Assembly: GCF_014839805.1 (NCBI RefSeq)
Contig: NC_051117.1
Location: 5,890,001-5,954,000, forward strand
From: Manduca sexta
Lineage: Eukaryota; Arthropoda; Insecta; Lepidoptera; Sphingidae
Direction: 5' to 3'
Length of the DNA: 64,000 nt
Made by a program: the position numbers and the translations under genes. The first letter of the stretch is position 1. Each line of letters begins with the position of its first letter. The notes under the pieces are model-generated. The model ran no database searches. It had not been told where the DNA came from and saw only the letters and a list, made by a program, of their open reading frames with translations. Shown here piece by piece: positions 10,780 to 22,439 of the stretch.

Positions 10780-11085
10780 GTGACCTGATGGTAAGAGGAA
10801 TAGGGTCGACTCAGTGTCTGACCAGATATGATTATCCCTCGTCAATCCGTATTCCACGCAACCTTAAGTATGTGATCTTTTGACACAAGCAAGTTAGTGG
10901 CTTGATGGTAACCGAAGCGGGGTGCAGAGTATGACAAGAGATGGCTATCCCTCAGTCGATGCTATGCCGCCCCGTTTGGAAGCGAATATAAGCTGATCCC
11001 GGAACGCAACACTCACATCTACTATAGCAGGATATAGCTTGTGTACGGTAGTCGCTATTCGCGATACAAGTATTCTCCCGACGGG
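10780..11085 (-). repeat. Rep-D, two partial units in tandem
   Basis: Two successive 'gatggtaa...' starts (about 10785 and 10900) are each followed by a tract resembling 'gagatgattacccctc'. Only the second continues into 'gctgatcccggaacgc' and 'tgtgtacggtagtcgctatt'. Both are old and diverged. The second rep-D copy with an internal duplication is at 33628. Confidence 0.6.
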
Positions 11086-11110
11086 TTTAATTTCAGAAAT
11101 GTCTTCGCGT

Positions 11111-11422
11111 CGACGTATGTTCTATACACTAACGTCCATATAAACTATTTGTTCAAAATGTGAACTAAAATGGCAACCAAAACGTCGCTTATAAGCTATT
11201 TATTCATTTGAATAAATAATGTTACTATTTGTCTAATGTTTTTTATTGACATTCATGTTTACACTAAGCCTTGAGTTTTTATATTGTGAGCGCCACTTTA
11301 CACAATCACAAGCTATCAATATTTACATCATACTAAAGCAGTTGTATGGATTGCAGTTCAATTCAGTTGGACACAGTGAAGTTCGGAACGCCAAATCAAG
11401 TACGTAGTACATCTATATCAAT
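11111..11422 (+). mobile_element. Elem-H, copy 1
   Basis: This ~312-bp sequence is collinear over its whole length with 62549-62865 in the same orientation. Shared blocks include 'ctatttgtt', 'gcaaccaaaacgtc', 'gagcgccact' against 'cagcgccact', and 'gttcggaacgccaaat...agtacgtagtacat'. Copy 2 proves it is mobile, because it is inserted in a Heli-B element. No coding capacity is visible, so it is non-autonomous. The family is not identified. Confidence 0.75.
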
Positions 11423-11705
11423 GTGTCTTTAACACTTTTGATTATACGTAGGCCGATACTACCTTACCAAATGTAGGAATCTAATTATATCTATAAGTGC
11501 TACATTAACTTCATTTGCATACTATGATACATTAGCAGCATAACTTATTTGTTGAATATGTATGTGCGGTGTACCGTTTATACAATTATGTATTACTGTA
11601 TCCGGTTGGAGTGGGAATGGTAATTGGTTAGTGGTAAGATTCGCTACTGGTATAACCACGGTTTTAGAATTGTGATTATTGTTTTAATATTGGTGGAGAA
11701 TCAAG

Positions 11706-11942
11706 TTTTTTTAAAGTTATGTGTGTATACTTTGTGAATTATCGCTTGTATTAACGGTGAAGGAATACATCTTGAAAAAACCTGCATACTTTAGAAATTC
11801 ACTATAGGAATTTCGAGGGTGTGTGAAGTCTACCAATCCGCACTAGGCCAGTGTGGTAGACTAAGACCTAATCTCTCTCAGTAGTAGAGGAGGCCTGTGC
11901 CCAGCAGTGGGACAGTATATAATACAGGGCTGATATTATAAC
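11706..11942 (+). mobile_element. SINE-C, body and tail
   Basis: It runs from 'agttatgtgtgtatactttg' through 'gaattatcgc', 'gaagtctaccaatccgcact', 'gtagaggaggcctgtgccca' to 'cagtatataatacagggctg'. The tRNA-like head is missing. Confidence 0.85.
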
Positions 11943-12305
11943 GGTGCTATTCAAATTTGTCTGCAGAACAGATATGCGGTCAAATTACGAAACGAAAAGC
12001 CCAGTGTTATCGTTCTTCGGACTGAATGCCGAACTTACGCTAACTTCAAAAGTTTCCAAGTTGAACTCGGTCGGCGGTCCGTTTGAAAAATGAATTGTCC
12101 GCACTTCAAATATATGGTCTTAGTTTTGAAAAATATGAAAAGTTCATTTAAAGAATGGCTTGTATTTGAAATTTCATTTAAGGAATGAACTTAAAGGATG
12201 GAGACGGCTTGTGGTAGACTTCATGAGGATTTTTTTGTAAATAGGCGAAATATTATGTAATAATAATTATATTATTATGTATTTAATAGTTACTTTGCAT
12301 ATTGC
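11943..12305. other. Non-coding DNA, nothing recognised
   Basis: No gene or repeat copy recognised upstream of the LINE stub. Confidence 0.5.
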
Positions 12306-12452
12306 AAGTGCAGCGTTGGACGTCACCCTACAAGGTATACAGACGACTTGATAAAAGCCGCAGGAACACGCTGGATGCAGGCCGCTTGCGACAGGTCCGT
12401 CTGGAAATCTTTAAGGGAGGCCTGTGTTCAGCAGTGGACTTTATGCGGCTAA
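12306..12452 (+). pseudogene. 3' end of an RTE-like LINE reverse-transcriptase ORF
   Basis: The frame ending at the TAA at 12450-12452 encodes GRHPTRYTDDLIKAAG, then TRWMQAACDRSVWKSL, then REACVQQWTLCG and stop. This is the carboxy terminus of the RTE-like LINE pol proteins abundant in Lepidoptera (pattern RRPTRWTDDL...W...R..WK.LGEAYVQQW). It is followed by a TGATGATGATAG tail, as these LINEs show. Everything upstream, including the endonuclease and the polymerase motifs, is missing: a 5'-truncated dead copy. It does not make a protein on its own. Confidence 0.85.
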
Positions 12453-13210
12453 TGATGATGATAGTGGGTTGTTAGACTTAACCCCGATATTAAACTCTTT
12501 ATATGATGAAAATAAAACAATCATTCCTTATGAAGCCTGATTATCAAATTACACACATATGAAAAAAATAAATCCAAATACCATTTAAAATGAGTTCTGT
12601 TATTTCAAGTACCAATGACAAGTAAACGAGTATTGAAGTAAGGTATTGCTGGATTAAATTTAATAGGTCTCTGTTTTCAAATCAATGACATGCGAGATGA
12701 TTTGACTAGGTTCGAGGACATTTTCTTCAAAGGATTTAAAGGTCAACATGCACAAATCCTTTGTCTATATTACAAAAAGAAAGCCTGTTACTGTATTTTT
12801 TACTTTAATACCCAGTTTCACAGTTGCATTTCATCAAGCCATATCACTGTAATCAAAACACACCACTCGCAATAATTAAACCTCGCAAACAAGGAAAGGG
12901 GCTAAAACCCTTAAGAAAGATATTACCGCATGAGAATGTACTGAGCTTTTGTTAACTTATAGCGAATGCAAACGCGGGAGTAAGAATCTCGAAATGTCTT
13001 CAAGGCTTATACGTCACTTCACACTAAGATACAACTCTTGTTCAAAATTATAACACCTCAAGAATACATGCGTTTGTCGTATGAAATTGAATATACGGTC
13101 TTACGGTTCAAAATGGCTCGTCAACCACTGAACCGAGTAAAGTAGAACATAGTAATTAAATCTGGAATAATCTGTACTAAAGACAAAGGCATTTGTTGTA
13201 CACAGCCTAA
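12453..13210. other. Non-coding DNA, nothing recognised
   Basis: No repeat or coding signal. A 61-codon frame at 12690-12875 looks like chance. Confidence 0.55.
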
Positions 13211-13328
13211 AGTAACATGTGCTAAAACGAATGTCAAGGCTCATAATCGAAGATCTGAAAATTACATAGAATAACATGTGCTAAATCGTCTGTCAAAGGC
13301 TCATAATCGAAGATATAAAAATTATATC
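13211..13328. repeat. Local direct duplication, period 60 bp
   Basis: Two adjacent copies share 'taacatgtgctaaa' and 'ggctcataatcgaagat', with several mismatches and one indel. Confidence 0.85.
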
Positions 13329-15311
13329 GCTTAATTTGATTTAAGAACGATGAAATAAACAAATCAATATTTTTTTACTTTTTAAAAAATTATAATTCAT
13401 TGTCAATAAATTAAAAACATTTTATAATTACGACCACAAGTTTCGTAATAATCCAATATAAATTATTTCAAAGAAAACTAAGTTACAATGATTCATATTT
13501 AAAAAAAAATATTACAAGAAGGTTTAAACGGAATGTCTACTTATTACAAATAAAAAGCCGCGTTTACAGTTAATGCACGGAATTAAATGTATAATAATTT
13601 CTAAGTAGACTCATGTAGGGAGTCGGTTATTTCGTTGCGACACGACATAATACTGTATTTAGTACTTAAATACGGGACGTATTCCGCCTCGTGTGTATTT
13701 ACACGGTCTCCTTATGTTTTTATAAATGGCTACATTCGTGTAGTCTTAAGGAATATATTCGTAAGTACCTCCTGAATCAGGAAGTATTACTAACCAAGGA
13801 ATATTAAGAGCGTATTTCAAAACAACTAGAGAAGTGAAACATTTGCTCCTTTAAAATGTATGCACCTTTCATTATTTACTCCTTTAGCATGCCTCGCCTG
13901 ACCATTATTTATTTATCTAATTTTGTATTATTTTAACATTCATATCGTCAGTAATTCCTAACAAAAAAATTTGTTAGACCAATATAATAGAAAGTAGTTT
14001 CGAAGTTAAAACAAAATTTAACAAGCATATATCCAGTCAAGTCTGTTAATAATGCATAATCATGTCTGAACAGCGATGGTTTCCATAAAAATAGAATCAA
14101 ACATTGAATAACATAACATATTTATGACATAAGTCAGACTACGTGCAGGAACATAAGGATGTTTTACTGGAATCGCTTTTGAGTTTCTGACCGAGTAACA
14201 CATGCAATAATCAAATGCAAAGTGGGCATTAAGTATGCAGTGTGCATCTAGATATCGACTGCATACACTGCCAGCCGAAATAAATACTGACAAGCTGATA
14301 TTTGCCCAGATTCAGATGTCTGTCCGAAGATATAAAAGGTAATATAGATGCTAGTTCCTATTCGGTAATCGGACTTGTGAACTTTTTATATGAGTTTGCA
14401 TTAACTGTTTTGGACGTAGTCCAATCGCTCTAAATTTCAAAAACATTTTCATTATAATGCAACCTATAAAAGAAAGCTGAAGTCCGGTCCAATTCTTTTA
14501 AATGTCTCCTTTTTTAATGCTGATTACAATTAAAACTGGTCCTAAGTTATAAATCAGTTAAATGATACTTATATTAAATGCAATCTAAAGAAACATTGTT
14601 GTTTTCAAATGCTTTATTATCCAAAACGGTTGCCTACAAAACAATTTGATTGTAAGATACATGCAAATAAGGCGCACGTTCTTTTTGTCCCCAACTGCAT
14701 ATGAATATCAAATATGACAGTTGAATGCGTTCAAGAAAGGGATTGCAACTTCTAATATATTATTCTAGTTACCTAGCTCATGTTACTTGGTTGCTTCTGT
14801 GCGGTTTTGCATATAACTGTTGTTTTAGCGGGATTGTTTGAATTTAACGTCGGGTCGTGTGCTCTTTATAGAATTATGGCTTTTAGTGTGATAATACTTA
14901 GAATAGGACAGCTCTGTATTTGCCTTTAGTAAGGTTACGGGGGATTTTGCGAAATAGTATTAAAGTGGTACAATGTAATATTATAACTTGATAATATATG
15001 ACTGATTGCAAAACATCTTGTGCTTGACGTAACTTTCATATTACTATGGATGTGTGTTCAGGACAAGATAAATAACATTCAAAATCTCAGGATGACCAGC
15101 ATTTCCATGCAGGGTTTTTGTTGGGCAAGCAATTTGATTATATTGCTATTCAATTGTAAGTTTTAAATTCACACGCTTCATTCAACTATAAAGATTATTC
15201 GACAGTCATATGCTTTATTTTCGCACACAACCACTAACGCTTTTTCCCGGATCCTCTTTAGATCGAAGATTGTAACAAGAAATATTCTTTACACACTTTT
15301 GAAACAACCCA
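13329..15311. other. Nearly 2 kb of non-coding DNA, nothing recognised
   Basis: AT-rich, with no recognised transposon copies, which is unusual for this window. The minus-strand open frame at 14060-14293 (77 codons) has no features I recognise. Confidence 0.55.
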
Positions 15312-15515
15312 CGCCTTTTATTTTCAGAGGTAGGCGAAGGCGGCAACTGAACCCACTCTCCGCTGTGTGTTTTCTATCCGATGTTATGGTAGAGGTACCA
15401 GGTACCGTAGGAGGTACTCTGAACTGTCAGTAAAAAATCCATTATCACTTTTCCCGACCAGGGAATCGAACCCGAGGTACAGAACCGCAGACGTACCGTA
15501 ATCCACTACTAAGAC
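15312..15515 (-). mobile_element. SINE-A, old copy
   Basis: Reverse-oriented head with B box (plus strand 'gaatcgaacccg'), 'ccgaccagg' and the tail 'ccacgccttttattttcaga'. It is heavily diverged and the central part is rearranged. Confidence 0.7.
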
Positions 15516-16014
15516 AATCAATAACAAAACACATTTCGCAATCATAACTCACCTTACTAAACATTTGAGACTTTATAACTAAAACCGCGTTCATAAAACA
15601 TAACTGGCTTGACCCTAACAATTTAAGGGCCAGACAAAAAGCGTTATTTAGATTGATTGGCGAATGACGGTTTGCAGTCGGCCTGTCGCGTCCCGTTCCG
15701 ATTGATATTTTTACTGTCTCGTTTTTGTGTCTGACGAGACTTACAGCTTTACGGATCAATTTATTTGATGATTTAGTTGGCGACTTTTTTTGTCCAGCAT
15801 TGTATGGTAAAGTATGATTGCGTGAGATTAGTCTAGTCAGTATTGAATGGAATTTGTAGTGTTATAGTAGGTCCTATGACTTATTTATTTAGTTGTATAT
15901 TGCCTACATGCCATAAAACCTAGTTTTATATTAAAAGTGGTGTTTCTATAAACATCTTGTTGTTGGACGATGCGATAAAACTTCGTTGATGAATGCAATT
16001 TTTAAATTTGGACC
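15516..16014. other. Non-coding DNA, nothing recognised
   Basis: Contains part of a 104-codon minus-strand frame (15445-15759) that begins in the SINE and is not a gene by any signal I can see. Confidence 0.5.
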
Positions 16015-16125
16015 CTATTGTGTTTACCATAAGGTTCGTCAGTCTTCGCAACGTCGGGAGAAAACAATAATACAAAAACCGCGCTAAAATAAAAGTTTCA
16101 TTTGAACTTCTAACATTCGCGTAAA
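16015..16125 (-). repeat. Rep-F right half
   Basis: 'agtcttcgcaacgtcgggag', 'aatacaaaaaccgcg' and the terminus 'ctaacattcgcgtaaac' match rep-F in reverse. Confidence 0.75.
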
Positions 16126-16536
16126 CTAAATCATTATGCGAAGAATTGGATCGATATTTGCGTGATAAACATACTTAATTAAAACTTGCGTTATCTACAA
16201 TCTAAATGCTTTGAGTTTGGACTATTGCCGAACGTAACTTGAGTGCGATGCATTCATTAAACTTTCGGCAAGTTATGTTAAATGGATTAATTAACATCGT
16301 AATGTCAGATTCGCGCGAGAACTTCACTCGATAATGGCTTGAACGCTCATATTTGTTATTATACGGTTTAATGGTGAAAATAATGTTTTAGTTGTGCTGG
16401 AGGAATATTTGAGAAAGATTTTGTTTGTATGTGATAATTGTCAGTCCGCTTTTGGATATTTTGAATGTATATGGAGATTGCGAAGGCTTAGACCGCAGTG
16501 GACTTTGGCTAAACATTTTCAGTAGAGTTGGCATAG
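16126..16536. other. Non-coding DNA, nothing recognised
   Basis: No feature recognised. Confidence 0.5.
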
Positions 16537-16566
16537 AGTGAGACAGTATATAATACATGTTTCGTA
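16537..16566 (+). mobile_element. SINE-C terminal scrap
   Basis: 'gacagtatataatacatg' matches the last 30 bases of SINE-C. What precedes it is too diverged to assign. Confidence 0.35.
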
Positions 16567-16572
16567 TTCTTA

Positions 16573-16650
16573 CTAGTTTTTGCATGCGGTTCCGCCCCCG
16601 TGAAAAAGGATTCCGGAAGATCCCATTAGGTAGTTTTCCGGGATCAACAG
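16573..16650 (-). mobile_element. Heli-B 3' terminal fragment
   Basis: Begins 'ctagtttttgcatgcggttc' and continues 'cgcccccgtgaaaaagg', the reverse of the Heli-B hairpin and CTAG end. Confidence 0.6.
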
Positions 16651-16769
16651 ACGGAATATTTCCTTCCTTATAGTTCATGTTTGCCCTCTACAAAATTTTA
16701 ATAAAATCGTTTTTGTTTGGACGTAAAAGCGGAATATACAGATGGAGTTACTTTCGCATTTATGATATA

Positions 16770-17001
16770 GACACACCCATGCCTTTTATTCCTGAAGGTA
16801 GGCAGAAGCGTAACTGGTGCAAACACTTTCCGCCATGTGTATCCTTTCATGTGAGGGACGATCCTATCGCCTTACCAGATATACATTTTAGACTCCAGGC
16901 TGATACTGAGTAGAAAAGACCATATCACTGCCCGACCCCGGCAACAAACCCAAGACCTAAGCACTACAGTCGTACCGTTACACAACTACGGCATGCAGTC
17001 A
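16770..17001 (-). mobile_element. SINE-A, diverged
   Basis: Full-length but old. The reverse B-box region is 'caacaaacccaagacctaag', so the box is decayed. 'gactccaggctgatactgag' and 'cgatcctatcgcc' mark the body. The overlapping frame at 16677-16913 is spurious. Confidence 0.8.
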
Positions 17002-17262
17002 TTGATAATATATCTATGGATATTAATCGAACCCAAGACACTGACTACAAGTATGCACTACCACCAATGACATCTAGATTAAACCTATGGAACCTTACAC
17101 AAAATAATCCGCGCGCGGTTTTTCCCCGTTCCAGCTTTTCCTTTTAATATTCCGTACCAAAGATAAATGTTTGGGAGACATCGGGTTTGATTGATCGGTC
17201 CGCGCGTTTAATTCGAGCGGTGGCTTGCAAAGGGTCGTCTACCTCTGTTTTTGAATTCTGAT
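17002..17262. other. Non-coding DNA, slightly GC-richer
   Basis: It includes 'ccgcgcgcggtttttccccg' near 17110. No gene recognised. Confidence 0.45.
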
Positions 17263-17427
17263 CCGTTTGTTACCGTTTTGAGGTTATGTATTATTGTGTA
17301 TGTTCTAGATTACACATATTAATAAGAATGGTGACCTATCACTATGTCAAAAGTCCCGTTTGTTACCGTTTTGAGTTTTGGTTATGTATGTGTTCAAGAT
17401 TACACATATTAATAAGAATAGGTGACG
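17263..17427. repeat. Local direct duplication, period about 93 bp
   Basis: 'ccgtttgttaccgttttgag' and 'gattacacatattaataaga' each occur twice (copies begin at 17263 and 17356), with indels between them. Confidence 0.88.
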
Positions 17428-17529
17428 TAGCTTAAAGTTGAAAGGCAATTATTTTGTGTCAAACCTTAAATCCTTTACAAAGTTTGTGAGTTATCAGCTA
17501 ACTGACATTAATTAAACATTCCTGTGATA

Positions 17530-17715
17530 TCCCCGTGCCTCGGACACTCGGTGGTCTTGCGCCTGATCTCTCCTGTCATTTTCGATTGCCGTTTCACCCA
17601 ACTATGACAGTGAAGTAATAATGTGCACCTGTGTATTGCACACACTTATGCACTATATCTTGCGTGGCTGATCTCCGTTAAGGGCCGCCGTGGCCGAAAT
17701 TCGGCTAAGGAAACT
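17530..17715 (+). repeat. Rep-G copy, diverged
   Basis: It has 'gattgccgtttcacccaac', 'tatgacagtgaag', 'cacttatgcactatat' and 'gccgaaattcggctaagg', in the order seen at 4344-4580. Confidence 0.65.
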
Positions 17716-18663
17716 ACATTTATCTTATTTGTAAACAATTTACAAACTTTTACATTTCTAAGAATATAAAGCATTTATTCGTTTATCTTCATCCCAAACT
17801 CACAAGGAGCTTACCGTCTTAGCAGCCTGTATTTATCTTTGATATCAAAACTAACCTCAAAATCACCCAAGGGATGCATTCGCATTACCGGCCCTCGCGT
17901 CAATGCTATTGTGAATTTTTTCCCTCCGTCTCGCTTTTTCCATTTGCATTCAAGATTACACGTTGTAAGTCTAATTTGGTGGGGTTCTTTGAATTGTTAG
18001 ATATTTAAATACGCGATTGTGGACTTATGTACGTAATTTGCTTAAAGATGTGGCTTGAGTTTTTGGGGTTGGAGTTTTAAGGTGTGGAATTGTGTTAAGT
18101 TAAACTTCGTTTCTTAGAGATTTTAGTATTTAATACTTTTATATACTACTGAGTAACACTGAATGGTAATGTATTGTTAACAACTAAAACGATTTTAATG
18201 AAAATAAAAACAAGACTACTTATTTAATGGAAATACTTTCACTAAGATATCACCAACCGTCCGGTACGAAAGTCAATGAGCAACTGGCCTCTACCTGTCA
18301 AATGCTCGGTGTTTACAAAAAGTATAGGTCACTTCACAAATACCCTCACAAAGATATTTTTATTCACAGTAACGTTTAGTGAAATAATTGTCAAAAAGTT
18401 ATTTATAGTTTCAAAGATCGGTTTAACAAACAAAACCTTCACATAGAGCAGGGCCCTTATTCTGTATGATAGTGTAAACGTGTAACGCGGCCGTGTCATG
18501 TTATCTCCGAGAAATGTGCGTGGAATAGTATTCTGTAAGCCAAATTTCTATATTCCTAAACATGACGCGTTGTGTTACGTGCTTGTTACGCACTGTTAAA
18601 ATAACGTGCGGGATAGAGAATAAGGCCCCAGTACAAAAAAATATAAATACATAGTTATATATT
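17716..18663. other. Non-coding DNA, nothing recognised
   Basis: No repeat copy I can assign. The segment 18440-18630 is modestly GC-richer, with 'acgcg' words on both strands. Confidence 0.5.
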
Positions 18664-18944
18664 AAATTTGCTCGCGGCTTTGCTCGCGTGAAGGAGTTTC
18701 CCGGGTTATAAGTACCGCTATAATATATTTTTCCGGAATAGAAATTACCCTATGTCCTTCACAGGGTCTCAATTCTCAAACTATTTTTGCAACATTTTTC
18801 AATGATGTTCCGCTCCTATTGGTCATACCGTGATGTGATTCAGTCTATAAAATTCCTCGATAAAAATATTTTTTCAATTCAAACCAGTAGTTCATGAGAT
18901 AAGCACGCTTTAACAAACTCCTCAGGTTCATATAATAGTATAGA
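18664..18944 (-). mobile_element. Heli-B element, long subtype
   Basis: Read on the minus strand it starts TCTATACTATTATATGAACC. It carries the internal 'gaccaataggagcgga' block and ends with the 'cgcgagc' hairpin arm. The last bases (CTAG) have decayed. No Rep/helicase coding, so non-autonomous. Confidence 0.75.
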
Positions 18945-19199
18945 TCAATGGACGAACACTGCAAAAACACGCCTCCTTTTTCAAATCACGGTCAGTAATT
19001 AAAATATACTGTCAATAATATTAAACAAATTGCATTCTTAGCAGTAATTATAATCAGAATTTCACACCTCAATTAAAATGTTCAGCATAATCAATCAAAA
19101 CGTATCAAATCAGTAAAATGAAGGAAATAATGTGAGTATGCTGTTTCATTGCAATATGAAGCGTCTTTGACGTCTTTTGACGTTTAATTTCCTCGTTGA

Positions 19200-19420
19200 G
19201 TAGACCGCTTCGGTGGCGCGGCTGTATTGTGGTGTGATTGCTATCATGAAGACTTCGGTTCGATTTCCAGCAGCAGTGTTCGGTTTTCTGCTCAATTTTA
19301 GTAGTAAGCCTAGAATTATGACCGGAAATGGCCAAAGGCTAACCTTATTTTTTGGGTGAAATGTTGGTGTGATTTGCACCTCTTTCTACCTCTGTAAGGA
19401 AAAAGCGTGATGCATTGTCT
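19200..19420 (+). mobile_element. SINE-A relative, distinct subtype
   Basis: The head 'cttcggtggcgcggctgtat' and B-box-like 'cggttcgatttcc' fit a tRNA-derived head. The body shares 'tttctgctcaatttt' and 'aaaaagcgtgatgca' with SINE-A, but the middle differs. Either an old copy or a separate subfamily. Confidence 0.65.
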
Positions 19421-20737
19421 AAGTATGTTTATATAAAATAGTGATTCAAATAATCCTTTAGTTATCGTTATAAATATAAAAATAAATGTGTTTGCTATTG
19501 CTCAAAATAAACAATTCTAACTACGATATAAAAGGCGCAAATAGCCTAATCAAGTTACGTCATAGCTCGTGACACTGTCCATAAAATAAAAGAAACGTGG
19601 CCAGGAAATTCTTTTGTATTAAAAAAGAATTGTTTTCGTCAACTATAAATAGCTATATATCGCAACACGTGAAAATGGACGCGCTGTCATAAATGACATT
19701 GTGGCGTTAAAAATTCACGCCGAATGCAGTCGACTTCACAAAATAGAGGCCGGGTTCGATACAGTCGAAATGTACAGTGCGGTGAGTTTGTTATAGAGAA
19801 TATATTCGTTCGAAATTTAAATCGAATTATGATATTCCTTTTTCAAAATTAAAATCTTTTAATAAAACATTATATTCCTTTTTTGAAATTCGAATTGATT
19901 TCGGTTACAAATTATAATCATGTTCAATTTATACGTTAAAAATTGGTTTTGTTAATGAAAATGTAATTCTTGCATAAAGTATCATCAGTGTATGACCCTT
20001 TTACAAACGCAGATGCGTATTAAATTTTAATCATTTCCTTGCAATAAGCTTTAAGACCAAATCGAGCTAACAAAAATCAAGCTGTCACATCTCATACGTT
20101 GAAAGTGATGAATGATTTTTAAAACCATTATCGAAACTAATTAGTTCCAGTGCTTTACTGCTATAGGTACATTTTCGGAAACAGGTTTGAAATATAACTC
20201 GCGGTTCTTTCGCGCAAACATCCATTCTCGGTAAAAGTAGCCTACAAAAATAACTGTCTATTAATGTTTTATCATACCGAATGTTCCGAAAATTACTTTC
20301 TGCACTCAAACTAACACAGATTTCCATTCAAAAATCCAAATATTTCTAAAACAATGCAAATTGGTATCGCGTCATCCTGTTCGTTCCATACGCGACGTAA
20401 CGTTGTTAACGCTGCCGTATGTCACTTAGAATTTCTATTAGAACTTGTTATTTCGATGTACTCGTATCATACGTGTGAACTCATGTAATTTCTGTCTGAA
20501 TTTTACAGCACTTGCAATGAAAGTTACTATATTTATCATTGTTATGTGACAGTAATGATTGGTTGGAGGTGACGTGAATTTTATAGCGTGTGTGTCGTAA
20601 TTATTGGTTATAAGGGTTATTTTAATGTCTTAGGGTGATAGTTGTTATTCAATAATTTAGGTGTTACTGGTTCGTGTTAAACAGGGCTTTATTTCATAAG
20701 AATAAGAATAATACAGTAATTTAGTTAAAACCAGATA
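19421..20737. other. Non-coding DNA, nothing recognised
   Basis: No repeats assigned. A perfect short inverted repeat TGTCAT-AA-ATGACA sits near 19687. Confidence 0.5.
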
Positions 20738-20930
20738 TGCTCGCGGCTCTGTCCGCGTGAAGAGTTATTCCGGGATAAAAGTCCCGCTTTATATTATTCC
20801 GGGATGAAATTGAGCCTATATTTTAAGTTAGGCCTCTAGCAAAACATTATTGAAAAGTACATTCAATTATATTTAGTAGTTTTTGCGTGATGCGTGTACA
20901 AACATACGGACACACAGAAAAAAATCTAAA
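20738..20930 (-). mobile_element. Heli-B, 3' two-thirds
   Basis: 'tgctcgcggctctgtccgcg' and 'ccgggataaaagtcccgct' are the reverse of the Heli-B 3' region. The far end is unclear. Confidence 0.65.
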
Positions 20931-20944
20931 AACTGTTTTGGCTT

Positions 20945-21170
20945 TTGTTGTTGACTGACGAGAGATGATTACCCCTCGAGAGTCGACACAATTATGCCGG
21001 CCTGTTGGAACTGGATATACAAAGGCTGATCTCGGAACGCGACACTCTTACGTGGGCCACTATGGCGGGTTTTAACGTCTTATGTGCGGTGGCAACATAC
21101 TGTTGGTGGTGCTATGATATATTTTATATCCGCCTGGACAGTTATCATTATCATTGCGGTGCACGTATAA
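20945..21170. repeat. Rep-D, two pieces joined head to head
   Basis: 20945-21090 is minus-oriented rep-D ('acaattatgccggcctgttg', 'actatggcgggttttaacg'). From about 21095 the plus orientation appears ('ggtggtgctatgatatattt', 'tatatccgcctgg') and ends in an A run. The junction creates an inverted arrangement, and the open frames at 21005-21265 and 21080-21328 are by-products of it. Confidence 0.65.
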
Positions 21171-22218
21171 AAAAAACATCTAAAAGAAATAAGTACTTTA
21201 TATATTTTGTTAAAAACATTGTCTACAACTTTGTATATTGCACTAAAGATTACATTCCCACGTAAAAAAAAAACTTTCGAGACGTAGACAGTTATAATAA
21301 GATTTTGATTTATTCCCTTCCTACTCACTTTTCAAACTGGCTATTAGTAACTATAACTGAAAGTTAAATAATTCTCAACGAATATCGCCCCCCACTAAAA
21401 CAACGTTATACCATCCAAGTCGTAAAGAGAGCGCTGTAAACCACCAATAACTCAATTAAACTAGGATTATGATGTTTAAAAATAAATTAAAGTATTCAAA
21501 CACGTTGCCAGATATCGTAAACGGCACGCAAACGCGACCAAATATTTTCCATATATCATTGCTACCGTTATTAAATAACGTAACGATTCGAATTAATGTT
21601 TTCGTGATGTTTAGCACGAGTCTTAGTAATTTTAAATAGAGTTAAAATAAGACCCTGATACTAGCAAAGCCTTGAGCATTCGTTTCATACATTTACGAAG
21701 CTTGAATTACGAGAAAATGCAGTTTTACGAATAATTGCTTTAAAAAATCAATTATAGGTTATTTTGAGAAATTTAAATTACCAAAATGTTCCTTACTAAA
21801 ATGTTTATCTAGGAGTGTTGGTTGCAAATTAATATGATATATACTTTAGGAGTATATGCATGATATACAATTTTAGTGGAATTTTCATTAGGAAATCAAT
21901 GAAACAATATCCATATTATAAAAAAAATAGAAACAACTAAAGTTAAATTATTGTAGAAATAAGATGATTACTTTTTATTTCTATATGTATTGTAATGTTC
22001 TAAAAGATACCTTCTAAAAATACAATTGCTCGCCGTTTTGTTGGTGGTATCGCCTTTATGTCGTTTGAAATGTCTATTTCCGAACAGTTATTTGAACGAG
22101 ATTTTATAATACCTATTTTATATTTACACTCACAATGTCTTGAAGATAAGTATATTATATTGTAACTTCACGCATATAGATCAAAGTTAACAGCTACTCA
22201 AATAGTACACTCATAAAG
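21171..22218. other. AT-rich non-coding DNA, nothing recognised
   Basis: No repeat copy or coding signal recognised. Confidence 0.6.
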
Positions 22219-22439
22219 AACATAAAACTATTTTTCGGATTTTAACGCGGTTTCTGTATTATAATTTTCTCCCGACGTTGCGAAGACTGCAGCGTTCGTG
22301 GTCACAAGGTGGACTAAGGTGTTGGTCATCCGAAAAGTCAATTAAAAAAAAAATCGGGAAAAATTATAATTAATTTAAAACCGCGATAAAATCTGTAAAA
22401 AAGTTTTAATTTAATGTCTAACATTCGCGTAAACATAAA
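22219..22439. repeat. Rep-F, most complete copy
   Basis: The left arm 'aaaactatttttcggatttt' 'aacgcgg' and the right arm 'aaaaccgcgataaaatctg' are inverted with respect to each other. They flank a centre with 'cccgacgttgcgaagactgc'. The right terminus is 'gtctaacattcgcgtaaaca'; the matching left terminus is lost here but present at 41398. Confidence 0.8.
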
